Shown: piece after piece, positions 18,724-26,881 of the stretch | How positions within the stretch are numbered: the stretch's first letter is position 1 | Layout of the letters: the number at the start of each line of letters is the position of its first letter | The notes under the pieces: generated by a model | What the model was told of the DNA's origin: nothing | Seen by the model: the letters and a program-made list of their open reading frames with translations, nothing else | The model's database searches: none | Source of the DNA: Planctomycetaceae bacterium | GTDB lineage: Bacteria > Planctomycetota > Planctomycetia > Pirellulales > Pirellulaceae | Length of the DNA: 64,000 nt | Reading direction: 5' to 3' | NCBI GenBank assembly: GCA_020638975.1 | Contig: JACKHN010000027.1 | Coordinates: forward strand, 1-64,000 | Program-made: the position numbers and the translations under genes

Positions 18724-19671
18724 ATGATTTATTGGATCGCCACACGGGGCCACGCTTACACGCTTGAGAAGCATCTGGCTCACTTTGGTCGAATGCTCGT
18801 AGGCAACGTTTCCGTGCAAGACTATCGGTTTCTCCATCAGTCGAACCTGCCAGTTGGCACTTACATCCTTGCTGACATCGAACGTCTGTCGGAAACCGAA
18901 ATTGCTCGATACGACAATATCGTCGGTGGCCTAGTTGCCAACGGCAGCGTCGTGCTCAACCGTCCGGGTAAGGTGAAACGCCGATATGAGCTGCTGACCG
19001 GTCTCGCTAACCAGGGCATGAATGAATTCAGAGTATTTCGAGAAGCAGAAGTAGATAACTGTAAAACGTTCCCGGTCTTCCTTCGCTGCGAGAACGATCA
19101 CAACGGCAGTCTCAGCGGGCTGTTGCGATCACGGGAAGAACTTCAGAGGGCGATCGAACAACAGAGCAGAACTCGCATGCTATTCCATGATGAGCAACGT
19201 GTCTGGAGATGGTTTCGATCAGGGCCGAAACGAAAACAGCAGTTGCTTGTAACGGAGTTCTGCGATACTTCCGATTGCGATGGTGTGTTTCGAAAATACA
19301 GTGCCTTTATTGTAGACGGAACAGTCATCCCCCGACATTTGTTCTTTGGTAAGTCTTGGATGCTGAAGGCACCAGAACTGAAGTCCAGACAGCAACTGCT
19401 AGCCGAGGAGCTAGAGTATGTTCGCTGTAATCCACATGCCATGCAATTGAAGCAGATTTTTGGTTTCGCGAACATCGACTATGGACGGATTGATTACGGC
19501 TTGAAGAATAGTCGGGTTCAAACCTGGGAAATCAACACCAACCCGATGATCACTACGCCAGATGACGCGCGCGGTATCGATCGACTCGCCGTCCAAGAGA
19601 TGTTCGTCGCGAAGTTTCATGCCGCATTGCAATCAGCTTTGCGGTGCCAGTCCTCAGCGGTTGCTGCCTAG
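18724..19671 (+). CDS. ATP-grasp-like protein of glycan clusters, function unknown
   Basis: A 315-residue protein starting MIYWIATRGHAYTLEKHL. Its layout matches ATP-grasp-fold proteins found next to glycosyltransferases and sulfotransferases: an N-terminal part with GTYILADIERLS and VLNRPGKVKRRYELL, a central lysine/arginine-rich part FPVFLRCENDHNGSLSG, LLVTEFCDTSDCDGVFRKY and PRHLFFGKSWMLK, and a C-terminal YGRIDYGL...WEINTNPM, where the acidic and Asn residues would hold Mg-ATP. If active it would ligate an acid to an amine or similar group. The ATG at 18724 has GAGGAGA five bases upstream. Its 3' end overlaps the end of the convergent HExxH gene by 18 bases. Confidence 0.65.
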   Translation: MIYWIATRGHAYTLEKHLAHFGRMLVGNVSVQDYRFLHQSNLPVGTYILADIERLSETEIARYDNIVGGLVANGSVVLNRPGKVKRRYELLTGLANQGMNEFRVFREAEVDNCKTFPVFLRCENDHNGSLSGLLRSREELQRAIEQQSRTRMLFHDEQRVWRWFRSGPKRKQQLLVTEFCDTSDCDGVFRKYSAFIVDGTVIPRHLFFGKSWMLKAPELKSRQQLLAEELEYVRCNPHAMQLKQIFGFANIDYGRIDYGLKNSRVQTWEINTNPMITTPDDARGIDRLAVQEMFVAKFHAALQSALRCQSSAVAA

Positions 19672-21930
19672 TTTGAAGGACTCGTGGTGTTGCTGAACGG
19701 CTTCGTTAACCGTCAGGACGCGGTCCCCGGCGTGGCTGATTTGACGTGCGAGCCGTCCGTCGCTCGACATGGTCCAGGCCTCTGTGTCCGCAGGAACGTC
19801 GTACAATCGAGCAGCATCTTCCAGCGTTTCGATATCCACTCGGATCTGGCTGAACAGGCCCTCGCCGAGCGGCGTAAATACTGCATTGTCGGCCAACGTC
19901 GCCTGCGCCTTGCGGCATTGAAGAATAACGCGTCGCGACTGATCTGCAACGAAGGCCCGATCAATATCGACGTCTTCAACGGACCGCCAAATGTTTAACC
20001 AATAACGACCGACAGCGATGTAGACATACAGACCATGTAGAACTCCACGCAGCGGGCGCGGGTCATCGCGCCAGGGAGAGTAGAACGCCGAATCGGCTGG
20101 CCCAGCGGGATCAAGTATCGCGTCGTGGTCCTCAAGGTGGAATAGTCGATTGTGATGGAATTCGTGGATCATCCGGTCGGCCATAACCTGCGGGTTGTCA
20201 ATGACCGATAACAGCATCAAGCCAGGTAACTCAGAAAAGCTGACGTTCGTGTATTCGCCATGCTCGATTGGCTTGAGTCCAACAATTTTGGTCGTGGCGC
20301 TCATTTGTTCAAAGCAGTCCGAGGCATATCGCTCGATACTCTCCATCGCACGCCGAATCAGTTCGGCATGAGTGCGCTGAAACTCGTTGGCAACTCGCAG
20401 GCAGGCGTCGGCTGCCGCCAACCCTAGCCCCACCGCCGCTTGCGGTTGCATGCGAAGTCGCCAGCCCTTGTACTCAACACACGGCGATCGCCAAACGGGC
20501 AGTTCGGTTGCGGCACTCTCATCCGAAACCTCAGGTTGTTGTTCGCCAGCAGCAGTTGAATAGAAAAGCTGTCCGTTGACGAATCCGGATATCGAAGCTT
20601 CGCCAATGCCTTCAAGGCAGATTCGTGTGCCGGGAATAGCAGTCGGAAGCTGCAGTCGTAGCGGACTCGGGAAGCGACAATCACGCTTTGACAGCATTGC
20701 AGCGGACAATTCAAAGAGAGGGAACTGCCTTAAATGTCGCCCAAGTACTGACGCTCGATCACTCTCCCCAGTTGCCTCACAATAGTCACTTACGAAAGGC
20801 GACCGAGCCGAATTGTTGCGAACCACGTCTAGCAGCGCGAAGGCCAGCCGAGTCCAGCAATACATGCGTGGTTCCGTGAGCACTTCGTAAACGATGTCCG
20901 GATCGGCGGCGATGAACCTGTCGAACGAATCGAGAAATACCTGTTCATCATCAGTTCTCGCATCGCTTCGGCGCAAGACATGAGCAATACCGACTAGAAC
21001 ATTGGCTTGTTTCTGCTGCCGTGTCGCGAAGCATGTCTGGTCGTGCCACAGAACGTCAGCTGGGGACATCGTGGACGCTCCAGCTTTCGCGACGCCCTTG
21101 GTTGCTTCAGCAAAGCTGGGCCCTGTGGCTCCGGTGAATCGACTCAGCCGCACGTGCGTCCGATGGTCCGCCAATTTGGTGCCGTCATCGTCCAGCCCCT
21201 GAAAGTACTTCTTTTGCCAGCCTGCGGTCGCCTGCTGACTCCAAGGATTTTTCATATTGCGATTGAAATCGTTGCGACCTGCACTCCATTCCTTGTGTTT
21301 TCTCGCAAGTTTCGGCGCTTCGTCGAGCGGAACTTGAACCGCTTGAAGCTCTTCAATCTGCTGCGGGGCGACGGGGATTAGGCGACAGAAGCTTTCTCCG
21401 ACCGCAAACTCTACCCAATGCCAGGATCGAGTGAACAGATAATTCATCGTGAACGTGGCGTGAGTCCAATCGGTTTCGACAAATCCGGTAAGCGCATATA
21501 AACCATCTTTGGGCGCGTTCGGCGGTCCACTGACCAATAAGCCCGTACCAGGTGGCGTACGAAACAGACTGGAAATTTGAAACGTCAGCACGCCATTGCC
21601 GAAGTGACCGTTAACGTAGTCGAAGTTACTATCGTCAGCTTCAAGCTGAATATCTGATGCAGCTGCGCCACCAAGCCAGCGGGCTCGAAAGGAAACCGGA
21701 TTGACGACATCCCATCCCATTTGATTGGCAACGACGAGTGGTAGGCATCGATAGGCGAATCGGTCAGGCGTCTCGTCCATCCATTGACGTTGCGTGCGAC
21801 CTGGAACCAGAGTCTCTGGCCTGCAACCGACGTTGTAAGCGATGATCTGTGGTGAGTTTCCTCCTGCATTCGATTCGGGGTCGCGAATCGATGCGACCGA
21901 AGTGCTCTTGGCCGATGCTTCCGCTTGCAA
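19654..21930 (-). CDS. DUF6065 / HExxH fusion protein, putative peptide beta-hydroxylase
   Basis: A 758-residue soluble protein with two parts. Residues about 25-240 are a DUF6065 domain (CRPETLVPGRTQRQWMDETP, RCLPLVVANQMGWDV, FRTPPGTGLLVSGPPN). After a variable linker, residues about 280-758 form a HExxH domain of the type now named 2-oxoglutarate-HExxH peptide beta-hydroxylase: DRMIHEFHHNRLFHLED with His589, Glu590 and His593, preceded by a helical region with ELPGLMLLSV and followed by YSPWRDDPRPLRGVLHGL. In that family the motif binds Fe(II) and the substrate is a ribosomal peptide. The TTG at 21930 is chosen because AAGGAG lies seven bases upstream; a TTG at 21951 has none. A 57-codon peptide gene lies directly upstream on the same strand. 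The fusion order and linker are unusual. Confidence 0.75.
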   Translation of the reverse strand: MQAEASAKSTSVASIRDPESNAGGNSPQIIAYNVGCRPETLVPGRTQRQWMDETPDRFAYRCLPLVVANQMGWDVVNPVSFRARWLGGAAASDIQLEADDSNFDYVNGHFGNGVLTFQISSLFRTPPGTGLLVSGPPNAPKDGLYALTGFVETDWTHATFTMNYLFTRSWHWVEFAVGESFCRLIPVAPQQIEELQAVQVPLDEAPKLARKHKEWSAGRNDFNRNMKNPWSQQATAGWQKKYFQGLDDDGTKLADHRTHVRLSRFTGATGPSFAEATKGVAKAGASTMSPADVLWHDQTCFATRQQKQANVLVGIAHVLRRSDARTDDEQVFLDSFDRFIAADPDIVYEVLTEPRMYCWTRLAFALLDVVRNNSARSPFVSDYCEATGESDRASVLGRHLRQFPLFELSAAMLSKRDCRFPSPLRLQLPTAIPGTRICLEGIGEASISGFVNGQLFYSTAAGEQQPEVSDESAATELPVWRSPCVEYKGWRLRMQPQAAVGLGLAAADACLRVANEFQRTHAELIRRAMESIERYASDCFEQMSATTKIVGLKPIEHGEYTNVSFSELPGLMLLSVIDNPQVMADRMIHEFHHNRLFHLEDHDAILDPAGPADSAFYSPWRDDPRPLRGVLHGLYVYIAVGRYWLNIWRSVEDVDIDRAFVADQSRRVILQCRKAQATLADNAVFTPLGEGLFSQIRVDIETLEDAARLYDVPADTEAWTMSSDGRLARQISHAGDRVLTVNEAVQQHHESFKLGSNR

Positions 21931-22297
21931 CTTGAAACTCCTTCCGTCCAACTGGTAGAAAGTGTCACGAGAGAATTCGTAACATACAGTTTGTCAAAGC
22001 TTGACTTTGGAGTAGTGAAACTCATCAAGAGTTTCGGTCTGACCAGTGTATCGCCGAAAGTCTTGACGGCTTTCGCTACCGAACGAACCCTAACTGTTGC
22101 TAGGACAAGGCACTAGTCTCGCATTCTGCTCACAATGGCTCGGTGCTAAGGGGGCTTGGCGTTAAGGGTTGGAAACACGATCAGAGTATCGCCGAAGAAC
22201 TGGGAACGAAATCATCAAACCAAGAAAACAGCGGGCCGGAAATATCCGTAACCCGCTTCGCAACTCCAACGGCTACCGGTGGCAACCATCAAGATGC

Positions 22298-22471
22298 CTA
22301 TTCAACTGGTGCTCCGGAAGGGGGCGGAGTTTTTGCTCCTGACGCAGCAAACTCTTCACCCCAAATTTTCGCGTTCGTGTCGTCAATCTCGCCATTCAGT
22401 CGAGCCACCACGCGTTCGATGCTGTCTTGTTCGACATCTGTCAGCGACACCTTCTTTTTCTTTTCAGTCAT
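22298..22471 (-). CDS. 57-residue peptide, candidate precursor of a modified peptide
   Basis: A small gene upstream of and co-oriented with the HExxH enzyme gene. It begins MTEKKKKVSLTDVEQDSIER, has an amphipathic, acidic middle (ARLNGEIDDTNAKIWGEEF) and a short flexible end ASGAKTPPPSGAPVE. This layout, a charged helical leader followed by a small Gly/Ser/Pro-rich tail, fits a leader-core precursor. The ATG at 22471 has GGAG six bases upstream; an in-frame ATG at 22483 is possible and has AAGG two bases away. There is no signal peptide, Cys or membrane segment. The gap to the enzyme gene is about 370 bases. It may instead be an ordinary small regulatory protein. Confidence 0.55.
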   Translation of the reverse strand: MTEKKKKVSLTDVEQDSIERVVARLNGEIDDTNAKIWGEEFAASGAKTPPPSGAPVE

Positions 22472-22784
22472 CAAAATCTCCATACCTTGGTAGTTTGGGA
22501 AATCCATAAACCCAATTCTCGGAAAAGTACCAGTCGCAATCAAATTACACAATCCTAAATCGCACGGAGTGTTCGCTGTTTGCTAGCGGGGTCCTTCGTC
22601 AAATGAACTAGCGAGCGGTTAAATGGGACGGAGATGTTCTGGGACGACGGGGTGTCCGGCGAGCGATACTTCAACTAAAAGCCACGCTATAAGCCACGGC
22701 ATCTCGCTTTCCGATTTCATTGCACCCGCCCCGTATCCCGGTGCGAGCCTCCAGGGCTTTCGCTTTGTTCAAGCTGCACAACTT

Positions 22785-22846
22785 GTACGACGGCTCTCCG
22801 AATCCGTCGAACTCAGTAATTCGTTGCTCGACGGCTTCGGAGAGCC
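22785..22846. repeat. GTACGACGG hairpin repeat, copy 1 (degenerate)
   Basis: Left arm GTACGACGGCTCTCCGAATC at 22785 and right arm TCGACGGCTTCGGAGAGCC ending at 22846 form an imperfect inverted repeat. Related copies occur at 41131-41194, 54301-54366 and 56751-56822. Confidence 0.7.
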
Positions 22847-22900
22847 AGTGCTTTTAACATGTTTAGGAGGACCATTGAGTGGTGGTTATGCTGGGAGAAT

Positions 22901-23013
22901 AAGCCCGATAGGGCTGACACAACCCTTGCCGTTGCTAACCCCCAACTTGGCCAAGCCCCGATAGGGGCGACACAGGTGGTGAGGTGTGAAGTGTGTCGCC
23001 CCTATCGGGGCTT
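22901..23013. repeat. GCCCCGATAGGGG hairpin repeat
   Basis: A perfect 22-bp inverted repeat: arms at 22953-22974 and 22992-23013, containing GCCCCGATAGGGGCGACACA, around a 17-base spacer. Each arm is itself partly palindromic (CCCCGATAGGGG). A shorter relative, AAGCCCGATAGGGCTGACAC, precedes it at 22901-22920. It resembles REP-type elements and has no coding content. Confidence 0.85.
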
Positions 23014-23202
23014 TCAGCACCTATCGCAAATGATTCCGGGGCTTTACAGCCCGGCAGAGGTTGTTGCGACCCTCCGGGCCGGTGATACTATGCCCCTCTC
23101 CAAAGATGTTAAAAGCCTTGGCTTCGGAGATCCGTCGTACGAATCCCTTCAAATTGAAAAACTGAAAATCCTTGTTCGCACCTCGATGTCGCTTGGTACC
23201 GC

Positions 23203-23356
23203 TAGTGCTGCGTTACAGCTATGGATTAGGGTGAATGAAGTGAGCCGCTGGCCGTAAGGCTCCCGGGCGCGCCCTGCATTCCTCGCCGCCCGACCGCTTA
23301 CGCGTCACGGCTCACGAAACGTGCAAACCCTAAAATCAAGGTGTAGCGCAGCACTA
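23203..23356. mobile_element. 154-bp MITE-like element, copy A
   Basis: Terminal inverted repeats of about 30 bases (23203-23232 and 23327-23356, 23 of 30 positions matching by hand) start TAGTGCTGCG. Inside, GTGAGCC and GGCTCAC extend the hairpin around a G+C-rich centre. A near-identical copy of the same length lies at 33568-33721. It has no coding capacity; I infer a non-autonomous element moved by another element's transposase. Confidence 0.8.
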
Positions 23357-23540
23357 GTGATCGACGCGTGAAATACAAACATCTTCCTGCACACGCCGTC
23401 TTGGCTGCCGCGAGAACTTCATCGACCGGCAACTAGAAGCAAGTTAGCAACCGCGATGCCGCAACGTTTCACGTACCAAACCGTTGCTTCTCTGCTTAGA
23501 GTCTTACTAAGCGACATTTGCGCGCCGTGCGCGCATGTTT

Positions 23541-23602
23541 GTAGCTTGACTCTCCGAGTCGAGCAGCCGACGGGAGATGCTCGACTCAGAGAGTCAAGCT
23601 AC
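23541..23602. repeat. GTAGCTTGACTC hairpin repeat, complete copy
   Basis: Arms at 23541-23563 and 23580-23602 match at 22 of 23 positions around a 16-base spacer. The right arm, CTCGACTCAGAGAGTCAAGC plus TAC, recurs exactly at 38455-38477, where it supplies the stop codon of the TolC-like gene. Confidence 0.85.
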
Positions 23603-24020
23603 TTTGGTTGCGGCAATAGGCCGCGTTAGGTGAAGCGAATCAAATTCACGACGCCGCACAGCTTGGTCCGCCAGCTTTTGGAATCAACAGTCCAAAATTC
23701 TGGGATTTCAGCTCAAGAGAATGGCCCCAGCAGATTTTCCGAGGGACCATTTCACAAATCGAGCCTCGCTGACTACAATGTGGCCATTGGAAGGACGAAG
23801 GGATTTTCGCGTCACTCAAATTCAACGGTCACGTTCGGTGGCTCGGTTTCGCGGCCCCAAATCGACTTTTCTTATCACACTTCGTGAGAAGCTTTTCCAT
23901 CTTTGACCCGCGATTGATATGCGCCGGTTGTAAGTGTGGCAGTCGGTAACCTCACCAGTGTGCAGTCCGCAACAACAAGTCTCGTTCGCAAGCCAGCATT
24001 ACCAACAAGGATATCAGGAA

Positions 24021-24428
24021 ATGCAAGTCGCCACCGAACCTGAAGTCAAGGATGGGCAAATGTCCTCGGAACTGAAAATGCTCCCCGACGACTCCGTCGG
24101 GCAACTCGTACAACTCTTCAAACTGCTGGCTGACGAAACCAGAATTCGCATTCTTTACCTGCTCCACCAAGCCGACGAGTTGAACGTGTTGGAACTGTGC
24201 AACTTGCTCGACCAGCGGCAGCCATCGGTCAGCCACCACTTGGCCCTACTGCGAGTCGCCGGATTGATCGACATGCGACGCGACGGGAAGCACAATTATT
24301 ACCGCATCGTCCTGAAGGAGTTCGAGTCGTTGATCGGTCGTGTGTTCCAAGGGACGGACGTTAATCCTCTGCGGATTTGCTTCGAGAACTATGAATTGCG
24401 TTACGGCTTGATCGAGTCAGCCAAGTAA
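24021..24428 (+). CDS. ArsR-family winged-helix transcriptional regulator
   Basis: A 135-residue DNA-binding repressor of the ArsR/SmtB type. The winged helix runs through LVQLFKLLADETRIRILYLL, LNVLELCNLLDQRQPSVSHHL (recognition helix) and ALLRVAGLIDMRRDGKHNYYRI (wing). No metal-binding Cys pair (ELCVC) is present, only a single Cys in the helix, so metal sensing is not supported. The ATG at 24021 has AGGA upstream; ATG 24060, also preceded by AAGGA, is an alternative. It lies 10 bases before the methyltransferase gene and is probably co-transcribed with it. The target genes are unknown. Confidence 0.88.
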   Translation: MQVATEPEVKDGQMSSELKMLPDDSVGQLVQLFKLLADETRIRILYLLHQADELNVLELCNLLDQRQPSVSHHLALLRVAGLIDMRRDGKHNYYRIVLKEFESLIGRVFQGTDVNPLRICFENYELRYGLIESAK

Positions 24429-24438
24429 CGGTTGCCCG

Positions 24439-24939
24439 ATGCCCGATTTTGTTCACCAGCGGCACAAGCCACCTACTTCGCTCGAACGGCCTCGCGATTT
24501 GGTTTTGGTATGCGCGCCGCTACGCAGCAATATCAATCTCTCGCGAATCGTGCGCACGGCAAGCTGTTGCGGCGTATCGCGTCTGATCGCTTGCGGCCCT
24601 TCCAAAATCGACACAAAGGTCTCGCGTGTGACGTCGGACGAGTTTCCGATCGAAAAGCACCGCAGTCTCCCACCAGTTTTGAAAGCACTCCGTGGCGAAG
24701 GGTATCAACTGGTTGGGTTGGAACAAACCACGAACTCGCAGAACTTGCATCAGTTTTCCTTCGTCCACAAGACCGCAATCGTCGTGGGTAACGAAAGGCT
24801 GGGCTTAACCGAAGACGCGTTGGTGCTGCTCGATCACGTCGTCGAGATCCCGGTCTACGGGCTGCCCTACAGCTATAACGTCGCGACCGCCACAACGATG
24901 GCCTTGTACGAATTCTGCCGCCAGTATCCCACTGGCTAA
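24439..24939 (+). CDS. SpoU/TrmH-family RNA 2'-O-methyltransferase
   Basis: A 166-residue SPOUT enzyme that transfers a methyl group from S-adenosylmethionine to a ribose 2'-hydroxyl of tRNA or rRNA. Motif 1 is SNINLSRIVRTASCCGV (the N...R core), motif 2 TAIVVGNERLGLTEDAL and motif 3 VEIPVYGLPYSYNVATATTMALYEFCR, which form the trefoil knot. It lacks the extra N-terminal substrate domain of RlmB, so it is a minimal, TrmH-like protein. The target nucleotide cannot be told from sequence. It follows the ArsR-type gene by 10 bases. Confidence 0.92.
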   Translation: MPDFVHQRHKPPTSLERPRDLVLVCAPLRSNINLSRIVRTASCCGVSRLIACGPSKIDTKVSRVTSDEFPIEKHRSLPPVLKALRGEGYQLVGLEQTTNSQNLHQFSFVHKTAIVVGNERLGLTEDALVLLDHVVEIPVYGLPYSYNVATATTMALYEFCRQYPTG

Positions 24940-25030
24940 GACGGAGACAGCGCTCTGCTTGCTCTTCGCTGGCTGACCAACTAGGCTCTCGGAATCGCAA
25001 TTCACCTTGCTTGCCTTTCTGGAGTCTATG

Positions 25031-25909
25031 ATGAGGCTATTGTTAACGACTGCCCTGCTGCTCGTCGGTTGTTTTCTCACAGGTAGTAAGGGTGCGGAAC
25101 AGTATACGCTTGGACCCGATTCCCAACGGCAAGAGGGGGTGCCTCGCGGTCAAGTGACTCAGCATGAGTTGACTGACAGTCAAGTCTATCCGGGAACGGT
25201 CAGAGACTATTGGGTTTATGTCCCCGAGCAGTACGATGCAGCAAAACCAGCATGTCTGATGGTCTTTCAAGACGGCGGGAATTACGCCAAGGAGGATGGG
25301 CAATTCCGTGTTCCCATCGTTTTTGACAACTTGATTCACAAGGGAGACATGCCGGTCACTCTCGGTATCTTCATTAATCCCGGTGTCATTCCTCCGTCGT
25401 CGCCGACTGCGGTCGCACGACGCAACCGAAGTTTCGAATACGATTCATTGGGTGATCAATACGCTACCTTCCTGCTCAACGAGATCCTTCCAGCAGTCAG
25501 CAAGGACTATAACTTAACGACTGATCCTGACGGGCGAGCCATCGGCGGCATCAGCAGCGGCGGAATCTGTGCTTGGACGGTGGCGTGGGAACGACCGGAG
25601 GCGTTTCGCAAAGTTCTCAGTCATGTCGGCAGCTTCACCAACATTCGCGGTGGGCATGTATATGCCGCAATGATCCGCAAGACCGACCCCAAGCCGATCC
25701 GAGTCTTCCTGCAGGAAGGCGAGAACGATCTCGATAATCTGCACGGCAACTGGCCGCTGGCAAATCGGCAGATGGCCGCATCGCTAAAGTTCGCTGGCTA
25801 TGACTACAAGTTCGTGATGGGAACCGAAGGGCATAACGGTAAGCACGGAGGAGCGATCCTTCCCGAGTCGCTGCGTTGGCTTTGGCGCGACTATAAACCT
25901 CAAAATTGA
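25031..25909 (+). CDS. Secreted esterase, enterochelin-esterase (D) family, predicted lipoprotein
   Basis: A 292-residue alpha/beta hydrolase. The N-terminal hydrophobic stretch MRLLLTTALLLVGC has a lipobox-like LVGC, so it is probably lipid-anchored. The fold shows DYWVYVPEQYD and CLMVFQDGG, the nucleophile elbow GGISSGG (Ser of GISSG), RVFLQEGENDLDN near the acid, and the His in MGTEGHNGKHGG. The family cleaves trilactone siderophores or carbohydrate acetyl/feruloyl esters; the neighbouring lactonase gene points to small-molecule or sugar catabolism rather than iron. The ATG at 25031 has GGAG six bases upstream; ATG 25028 is also possible. Confidence 0.87.
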   Translation: MRLLLTTALLLVGCFLTGSKGAEQYTLGPDSQRQEGVPRGQVTQHELTDSQVYPGTVRDYWVYVPEQYDAAKPACLMVFQDGGNYAKEDGQFRVPIVFDNLIHKGDMPVTLGIFINPGVIPPSSPTAVARRNRSFEYDSLGDQYATFLLNEILPAVSKDYNLTTDPDGRAIGGISSGGICAWTVAWERPEAFRKVLSHVGSFTNIRGGHVYAAMIRKTDPKPIRVFLQEGENDLDNLHGNWPLANRQMAASLKFAGYDYKFVMGTEGHNGKHGGAILPESLRWLWRDYKPQN

Positions 25910-25922
25910 ACCCGGAAACGCA

Positions 25923-25968
25923 GAGTGGGCTGTGTCCACCTTTGTGTTGGTGGGCGCAGCCCACCCTA
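25923..25968. repeat. GTGGGCTG hairpin between esterase and lactonase genes
   Basis: AGAGTGGGCTGTGTCCACC and GGTGGGCGCAGCCCACCCTA form an imperfect hairpin in the 79-base gap between two co-directional genes. Its structure could act as an attenuator or an mRNA-stability element; nothing shows which. Confidence 0.6.
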
Positions 25969-25988
25969 CCTGCTTGGAGAAGGATTCC

Positions 25989-26870
25989 ATGTTAAACCGC
26001 ACCGTGCTCTTCGTGCTCCTGCTGCTTCCAGTCATGACACAGGGACAAGACATGCCACTGTCGGACGTTCTTATCGAGGGTGAAGCGTGGGAGTTGGTGG
26101 GCGAGGGTTTTAAGTTCACTGAAGGTCCGGCGGTTGATGCGGTAGGGAACGTATTTTTCACGGATGTTCCCAGCGACAAGATCTACAAGGTCGGATTAGA
26201 CGGAGCGGTCACGACGTTCGTCGACGAGAGTCATCGGACAAGCGGCATGATTTTCGGTCCCAATGGCAAACTATATGGATGTCGTCGCGGATTAAAGCAG
26301 ATCGTCACCTACGACGAGCGGGGCAACGCCACCGTGATTGCGGAAAACGTCGATGGCAACGACCTTGTTGTGAATCGAGAAGGCGGCGTCTACTTCACGG
26401 AACCGTCGACGCAGCAGATCTGGTACATTTCCCCATCGACCGAGAAGCGTGTCGTCGACCACGGTATCGAGAAATTGAATGGCATCATTTTATGGCCTGA
26501 CCAAAGAACGCTCGTCGTCGCAGATACGGCGGGTGAAAACCTTTGGGCGTTCCGTATCGAGGATGACGGCAGCCTGAGATACAAGCAGCCGTACTACACG
26601 ATGCGGTTAACACGCGGCCAAGAAGGTAGCGGAGCGGACGGCCTGACGGTCGATACGATGGGCCGATTGTACGTTGCGACGCACGCCGGCCTTCAGTTCT
26701 TTGACACACAAGGACGCATCAGCGGCGTAATCGCAAACCCGAACGACAAACGCATCAGCAACGTGACGTTCGGAGGCGAGAAGCTCGACACGCTTTTTAT
26801 TACCTGCGGAAACCGCGTCTTTCGACGTAAAACGCAGGCTACAGGCATCCGCTTCTTCGACGCCGAGTGA
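25989..26870 (+). CDS. SMP-30/gluconolactonase-family secreted lactonase
   Basis: A 293-residue six-bladed propeller enzyme with a signal peptide (MLNRTVLFVLLLLPVMTQG). Family signatures are FTEGPAVDAVGNVFFTDVPS (the first metal-binding Glu in FTEGP), RTSGMIFGPNGKLYGC, GNDLVVNREGGVYFTEP, KLNGIILWPDQRTLVVADT (Asn and Asp of the Ca2+ site) and GADGLTVDTMGRLYVAT (third acidic ligand). Members hydrolyse sugar lactones to aldonic acids. The ATG at 25989 has AAGGA seven bases upstream and opens the signal peptide. It follows the esterase on the same strand and probably belongs to the same transcript. Confidence 0.92.
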   Translation: MLNRTVLFVLLLLPVMTQGQDMPLSDVLIEGEAWELVGEGFKFTEGPAVDAVGNVFFTDVPSDKIYKVGLDGAVTTFVDESHRTSGMIFGPNGKLYGCRRGLKQIVTYDERGNATVIAENVDGNDLVVNREGGVYFTEPSTQQIWYISPSTEKRVVDHGIEKLNGIILWPDQRTLVVADTAGENLWAFRIEDDGSLRYKQPYYTMRLTRGQEGSGADGLTVDTMGRLYVATHAGLQFFDTQGRISGVIANPNDKRISNVTFGGEKLDTLFITCGNRVFRRKTQATGIRFFDAE

Positions 26871-26881
26871 TTTCGCCGACG

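Larger units (their letters stand above)
22472..24020. other. Gene-poor region rich in short repeats
   Basis: About 1.5 kb with no frame that I accept as a gene. It holds a GTACGACGG hairpin (22785-22846), a degenerate and a perfect GCCCCGATAGGGG hairpin (22901-23013), a 154-bp MITE-like element (23203-23356) and a GTAGCTTGACTC hairpin (23541-23602). Frames at 22859-23257 and 23630-23887 cross or abut the repeats and show no domain. The stretch appears to be a landing site for small elements. Confidence 0.7.

Noticed and set aside
22859..23257. 132-codon frame in the repeat-rich region
   Set aside because: It crosses the GCCCCGATAGGGG hairpin and enters the 154-bp element, so its codons come from repeats.
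24532..25000. 155-codon minus-strand frame over the methyltransferase gene
   Set aside because: Antisense to intact SPOUT motifs.
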